8,909 nt of DNA from Prevotellaceae bacterium. GTDB taxonomy: Bacteria > Bacteroidota > Bacteroidia > Bacteroidales > UBA932. The first letter of the stretch is position 1, and every line of letters starts with the position of its first letter. Both the position numbers and the translations under genes were made by a program. Positions 6,782-8,909 of the stretch are shown one piece after another. The notes beneath the pieces are model-generated. The model was not told where the DNA came from. It was given only the letters and a program-made list of their open reading frames with translations, and searched no databases. The DNA lies in contig JAITOP010000119.1 of the NCBI GenBank assembly GCA_031289895.1, positions 1 through 8,909 of the forward strand, written 5' to 3'.

Positions 6782-6821
6782 TTTTTTTGAATATTTGGAA
6801 AAATATTGTTTTTGGAATTTC

Positions 6822-6851
6822 TTTGTAATTCACAGCAAAACACTACCTTTA
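6822..6851 (+). promoter_or_regulatory. Promoter of the RhuM gene
   Basis: TTTG (6822-6825), 18 bp, then TACCTTTA (6844-6851), one mismatch from TAnnTTTG. It lies 24 bp before the ATG at 6876 and is arranged back to back with the minus-strand promoter at 6749-6781. Confidence 0.5.
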
Positions 6852-6875
6852 CGTACAGAAAAAAATCAAAAACCA

Positions 6876-7724
6876 ATGAATGAAAAAAACGAAATAGTAC
6901 TTTATCAACAAGGCAATTCCGTACAATTGGAAGTACTACTTGAGAATGAAACGGTATGGCTTACGCAGGCACAAATGTGTATGCTTTTCCAACGAGAGAG
7001 AACCGTTATCAGTAAACACATTCGCAATATTTTTGCGGAAGGAGAATTGCAGGAAAATGTGGTATGTGCAAATTTTGCACATACCACTCAACATGGCGCT
7101 ATGGAGGGTAAAACACAAACTTCAATCGTACAACTCTATAATCTTGATGTAATTATCTCTGTTGGTTATCGAGTTAAATCGCAGCAAGGCACTCAGTTTC
7201 GTATTTGGGCAACCAAAACATTGAGAGATTATGTGCTAAAAGGTTACGCAATCAATCAGCGATTTGAACGATTGGAACACCGTGTTGCCGAAACCGAAAA
7301 GAAAATTGATTTTTTCGTAAAAACCGCCTTACCGCCTGTCGAAGGCATATTTTATGATGGACAAATTTTTGATGCCTACAATTTTGTTTCCGATTTAATA
7401 AAATCTGCAAAAAAGTCCATTATTTTGATAGATAACTATATAGACAATAGCGATTTAATGTTGCTATCGAAACGAAACAATGGCATAACAGCCACCATTT
7501 ATACGGCGCAAATTACCCCTCAACTGCAACTCGACTTGCAACGACACAACGCACAATATCAGCCAATTAAAGTAGGATTATTTACAAAATCGCATGACCG
7601 TTTTCTTTTTATTGATGATGTAGTGTATCATATCGGCGCTTCACTCAAAGATTTGGGAAAGAAATGGTTCGCCTTCTCGAAAATGGGTTTGGAAACGGAG
7701 GTGTTGCTGCAAAATATCATTTGA
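6876..7724 (+). CDS. rhuM: RhuM-family protein with PLD-like C-terminal domain
   Basis: The 282-residue product begins MNEKNEIVLYQQGNSVQLEV. The N-terminal half is clearly RhuM: VWLTQAQMCMLFQRERTVIS (27-46) is a winged/helix-turn-helix-like stretch, then HIRNIFAEGEL (48-58), YNLDVIISVGYRVKSQQGTQ (88-107) and FRIWATKTLRDYVLKGYAIN (108-127). A short helical linker follows (128-150). Residues 155-282 resemble a phospholipase-D-type fold: IILIDNYIDNSDLM (182-195) and H240-x-R242-x4-D247 followed by YHIGASLKDLG (251-261). The usual motif is HxKx4D, so lysine is replaced by arginine and a nuclease activity is doubtful. RhuM is named for a Salmonella pathogenicity-island gene and occurs widely in mobile and defence regions, with no firm biochemical role. 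I chose ATG 6876; the frame extends to a TTG at 6765, but that stretch covers the promoter. Confidence 0.88.
   Translation: MNEKNEIVLYQQGNSVQLEVLLENETVWLTQAQMCMLFQRERTVISKHIRNIFAEGELQENVVCANFAHTTQHGAMEGKTQTSIVQLYNLDVIISVGYRVKSQQGTQFRIWATKTLRDYVLKGYAINQRFERLEHRVAETEKKIDFFVKTALPPVEGIFYDGQIFDAYNFVSDLIKSAKKSIILIDNYIDNSDLMLLSKRNNGITATIYTAQITPQLQLDLQRHNAQYQPIKVGLFTKSHDRFLFIDDVVYHIGASLKDLGKKWFAFSKMGLETEVLLQNII
7059..7087. repeat. Perfect 14-bp-arm palindrome inside rhuM
   Basis: GTGGTATGTGCAAA, one T, then TTTGCACATACCAC: the arms are exactly complementary. It encodes residues around VVCANFAHTT (62-71) of RhuM. It would fold into a strong hairpin in mRNA or serve as a binding site for a dimer. All three frames remain open through it in the sense direction used by the gene. 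Confidence 0.9.
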
Positions 7725-7737
7725 GCAATTTTTGAGA

Positions 7738-7770
7738 AGTCAGGGTGCGACTTTAAGTCGCACTCCGACT
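7738..7770. repeat. REP-like hairpin between convergent genes
   Basis: GTGCGACT, loop TTA, AGTCGCAC form a perfect 8-bp stem; AGTC (7738-7741) and GACT (7767-7770) extend it around a partly mismatched 3-nt segment. It lies 13 bp after the rhuM stop and 34 bp before the end of the barrel gene. No T-run follows on either strand, so it is more like a repeated extragenic palindrome than a classical terminator, though it might stop both transcripts. Confidence 0.7.
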
Positions 7771-7804
7771 GTGTAACGCTACGCCGAGTGAAGTCAAGCT
7801 AAGT

Positions 7805-8422
7805 TTATTTCTTGTCAAACAACCGAATAACAATACCCACATTCCATTGATTGACAAACTGGACCTCCGGCTCGCCTCGACTGGATAGATTGATTTGAAC
7901 GCCATTGCCGCTCGCCTCCCATTCGTTTAACGTGTATATTCTCACCCCCGGCGAGACGGATAAACGGAGGCTCACCGCTTTGAAAAGCGGAATATCCAAG
8001 CCTGCCATGCCGGAAAAAGTAAAGCCCATGAAACCCATCGGAGCTTTTATATACTTCTCATCCAAGCGTTGTTGAGCACTTCCGGTAAACCAGTTGTAGT
8101 CATACTCCAGCCGTAAACCGGTAAACAGATATTGGCGAAATGGATAAATAGCGCCTTCCAAAAACAAGCCTGCCGACTCCACATTCAAACCATTAAGTTC
8201 TTCAAAATCAATCTGAAACGGGTGATTGCCAATTCCTGCTTTAGGTTCAAAGCGTAAGCGGCCAAACTGAAAATTGGCTTGACAAAAGACATCGCCATTC
8301 CAAGCATCAAAGTTAGAATAGCCGGCATTAGCTCCTACCGATAAACCTTTAAACTTTCCGGCATGTATCGGGTTGGCAAAACCAAGTATCGCCAAAGAGA
8401 TGATAATCAATCGTTTTTTCAT
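7805..8422 (-). CDS. Small outer-membrane beta-barrel protein
   Basis: The 205-residue product starts MKKRLIIISLAILGFANPIH with a signal peptide probably cut after IHA (residue 21). The mature part alternates polar and hydrophobic/aromatic residues in short strands with Gly/Asn turns (GLSVGANAGYSNFDAW, FRFEPKAGIG-like 57-65, YLFTGLRLEYDYNWF 98-112, FSGMAGLDIP 136-145, SLRLSVSPGVRIYTL 151-165) and ends with a strand VGIVIRLF (195-202) before DKK, as in eight-stranded barrel proteins of the OmpW/OmpA-like or porin-fold kind. I do not recognise a specific family and propose no substrate. It faces rhuM tail to tail. Codons appear somewhat richer in G+C than those of neighbouring genes, judged by eye. 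A -7 box lies about 72 bp upstream. Confidence 0.8.
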   Translation of the reverse strand: MKKRLIIISLAILGFANPIHAGKFKGLSVGANAGYSNFDAWNGDVFCQANFQFGRLRFEPKAGIGNHPFQIDFEELNGLNVESAGLFLEGAIYPFRQYLFTGLRLEYDYNWFTGSAQQRLDEKYIKAPMGFMGFTFSGMAGLDIPLFKAVSLRLSVSPGVRIYTLNEWEASGNGVQINLSSRGEPEVQFVNQWNVGIVIRLFDKK

Positions 8423-8493
8423 GCTGTTTTATTTTTTATTGTTTTTATTAAGGCTTGCTGCGCAATCCTGCTGTTAATTTGTTATTTATTTTA

Positions 8494-8501
8494 CAAATAT
8501 A
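8494..8501 (-). promoter_or_regulatory. -7 box of the barrel-protein gene
   Basis: TATATTTG on the minus strand is a full TAnnTTTG match. It would start transcription near 8486, giving a 5' leader of about 64 nt. No -33 TTTG is found at the expected distance. Confidence 0.45.
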
Positions 8502-8581
8502 CAACTTTTTTTAAAATAAAAAACTAACATCAATAATATAAATATAATATGCTTTTGCTTCCGGCGCTATTTATTGCAAAA

Positions 8582-8600
8582 CGAAGGCAAAGAGCCTTCG
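8582..8600. repeat. Short GC-rich hairpin
   Basis: CGAAGGC, loop AAAGA, GCCTTCG: a perfect 7-bp stem. On the minus strand it is followed by TTTT, so it could end transcripts coming from the right, but the T-run is short. Confidence 0.5.
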
Positions 8601-8623
8601 CCGAACCGATATAGAAAGCTTAT

Positions 8624-8721
8624 AAAAACTAAAAGTTAAAAACTAAAAACTAAAAGTTGCGCAAAGCGCAGATAACAGGCGTCAGCCAACTTTTAGTTTT
8701 TAACTTTTAGTTTTTAGTTTT
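8624..8721. repeat. Long inverted repeat made of 7-bp units
   Basis: The left arm (8624-8659) consists of AAAAACT and AAAAGTT units ending in GTTG; the right arm (8687-8721) is its near complement, beginning CAAC. Only the order of one GTT and one ACT unit differs. The 27-nt loop contains GCGC-AAA-GCGC (8660-8668 region). The whole could fold as a roughly 35-bp hairpin. No flanking target-site duplication is seen. Confidence 0.85.
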
Positions 8722-8723
8722 AA

Positions 8724-8738
8724 AAACCTGTTAGGTTT
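8724..8738. repeat. Small hairpin AAACCT-GTT-AGGTTT
   Basis: Perfect 6-bp stem with a 3-nt loop, immediately after the long inverted repeat. It may belong to the same repeated element. Confidence 0.45.
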
Positions 8739-8793
8739 GTGGCAATCATAAAAAAAACAGACCCAATTTATACCGGTTAAGCAAAAAAACACT

Positions 8794-8801
8794 TATATTT
8801 G
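8794..8801 (+). promoter_or_regulatory. -7 box and leader of a gene beyond the right edge
   Basis: TATATTTG is a perfect TAnnTTTG element on the plus strand; no good -33 box is seen. From a start near 8808 to the window end no ATG occurs, so about 100 nt of untranslated leader are visible. It includes a hairpin AAAAGC-GTA-GCTTTT (8864-8878). Confidence 0.5.
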
Positions 8802-8909
8802 CAGGTAAATAAACAATAAAACGATTTATAGAATAAACGGATTAATTCTAAAATATTAAACTAAAAAGCGTAGCTTTTATTCTTGCTTTCGAAACTTAGA
8901 CAATTTCAA

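Larger units (their letters stand above)
8423..8909. other. Gene-free right end with hairpins and a promoter
   Basis: No open frame of credible coding quality is seen. The stretch contains, in order, the barrel-gene -7 box, a 7-bp-stem hairpin (8582-8600), a long inverted repeat of 7-bp units (8624-8721), a 6-bp hairpin (8724-8738), a perfect -7 box on the plus strand (8794-8801) and a leader with a hairpin near the edge. Confidence 0.6.

Noticed and set aside
6765..6875. TTG-initiated 37-residue extension of RhuM
   Set aside because: It runs through the promoter boxes and does not match the family start; the ATG at 6876 gives a normal N-terminus.
8624..8721. Possible insertion sequence or MITE
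   Set aside because: There is no transposase and I see no target-site duplication, so only the inverted repeat itself is reported.
8860..8909. Short open frame reading KKRSFYSCFRNLDNF at the right edge
   Set aside because: A stop codon lies directly upstream and there is no start codon; it is more likely part of an untranslated leader.

Overview
The window looks like an AT-rich chromosomal segment of a member of the Bacteroidota, probably Bacteroidales-like. The basis is the recurrence of the Bacteroidota promoter signature (-33 TTTG, -7 TAnnTTTG) upstream of several genes, the near absence of Shine-Dalgarno sequences, and the gene families present (short DUF6722-like membrane protein, RhuM, large periplasmic PQQ/metallophosphoesterase protein). 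The species cannot be told from the sequence alone.

Layout. Left part (1-640): AT-rich spacer with 7-bp tandem repeats, then two very small membrane-protein genes (58 and 31 codons, 2 bp apart, minus strand) behind a textbook Bacteroidota promoter whose -33 box lies in a perfect 16-bp palindrome. Then (629-3839, minus strand) comes a probable operon read in the order two-helix membrane protein, ECF sigma factor (14-nt overlap), CPA2-type cation/proton antiporter (40-nt gap), and a HicB-type antitoxin with its own AGGAGA ribosome binding site but no HicA partner. The antiporter appears to stop just before the regulatory RCK/TrkA-C domain that long relatives carry.

A spacer with twelve 7-bp repeats (3950-4033) separates this block from an 884-residue secreted protein (4067-6721, minus) that joins three modules: phosphodiester glycosidase (NAGPA-like), calcineurin-like metallophosphoesterase and a PQQ-type beta-propeller. 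It is transcribed divergently from a RhuM-family gene (6876-7724, plus), whose C-terminal half looks like a phospholipase-D-type fold with an HxR variant of the HxK motif and whose coding sequence contains a perfect 14-bp-arm palindrome. A REP-like hairpin sits between RhuM and a convergent outer-membrane beta-barrel gene (7805-8422, minus).

The right end (8423-8909) has no gene. It holds a long inverted repeat built of 7-bp units, several short hairpins, and a perfect -7 box followed by an approximately 100-nt leader for a gene outside the window.

The most interesting points are the three-module glycosidase/phosphatase/propeller protein, the microprotein pair with its operator-like palindrome, the palindrome inside rhuM, and the repeated use of 7-bp units in the spacers, two of which supply stop codons of neighbouring genes.
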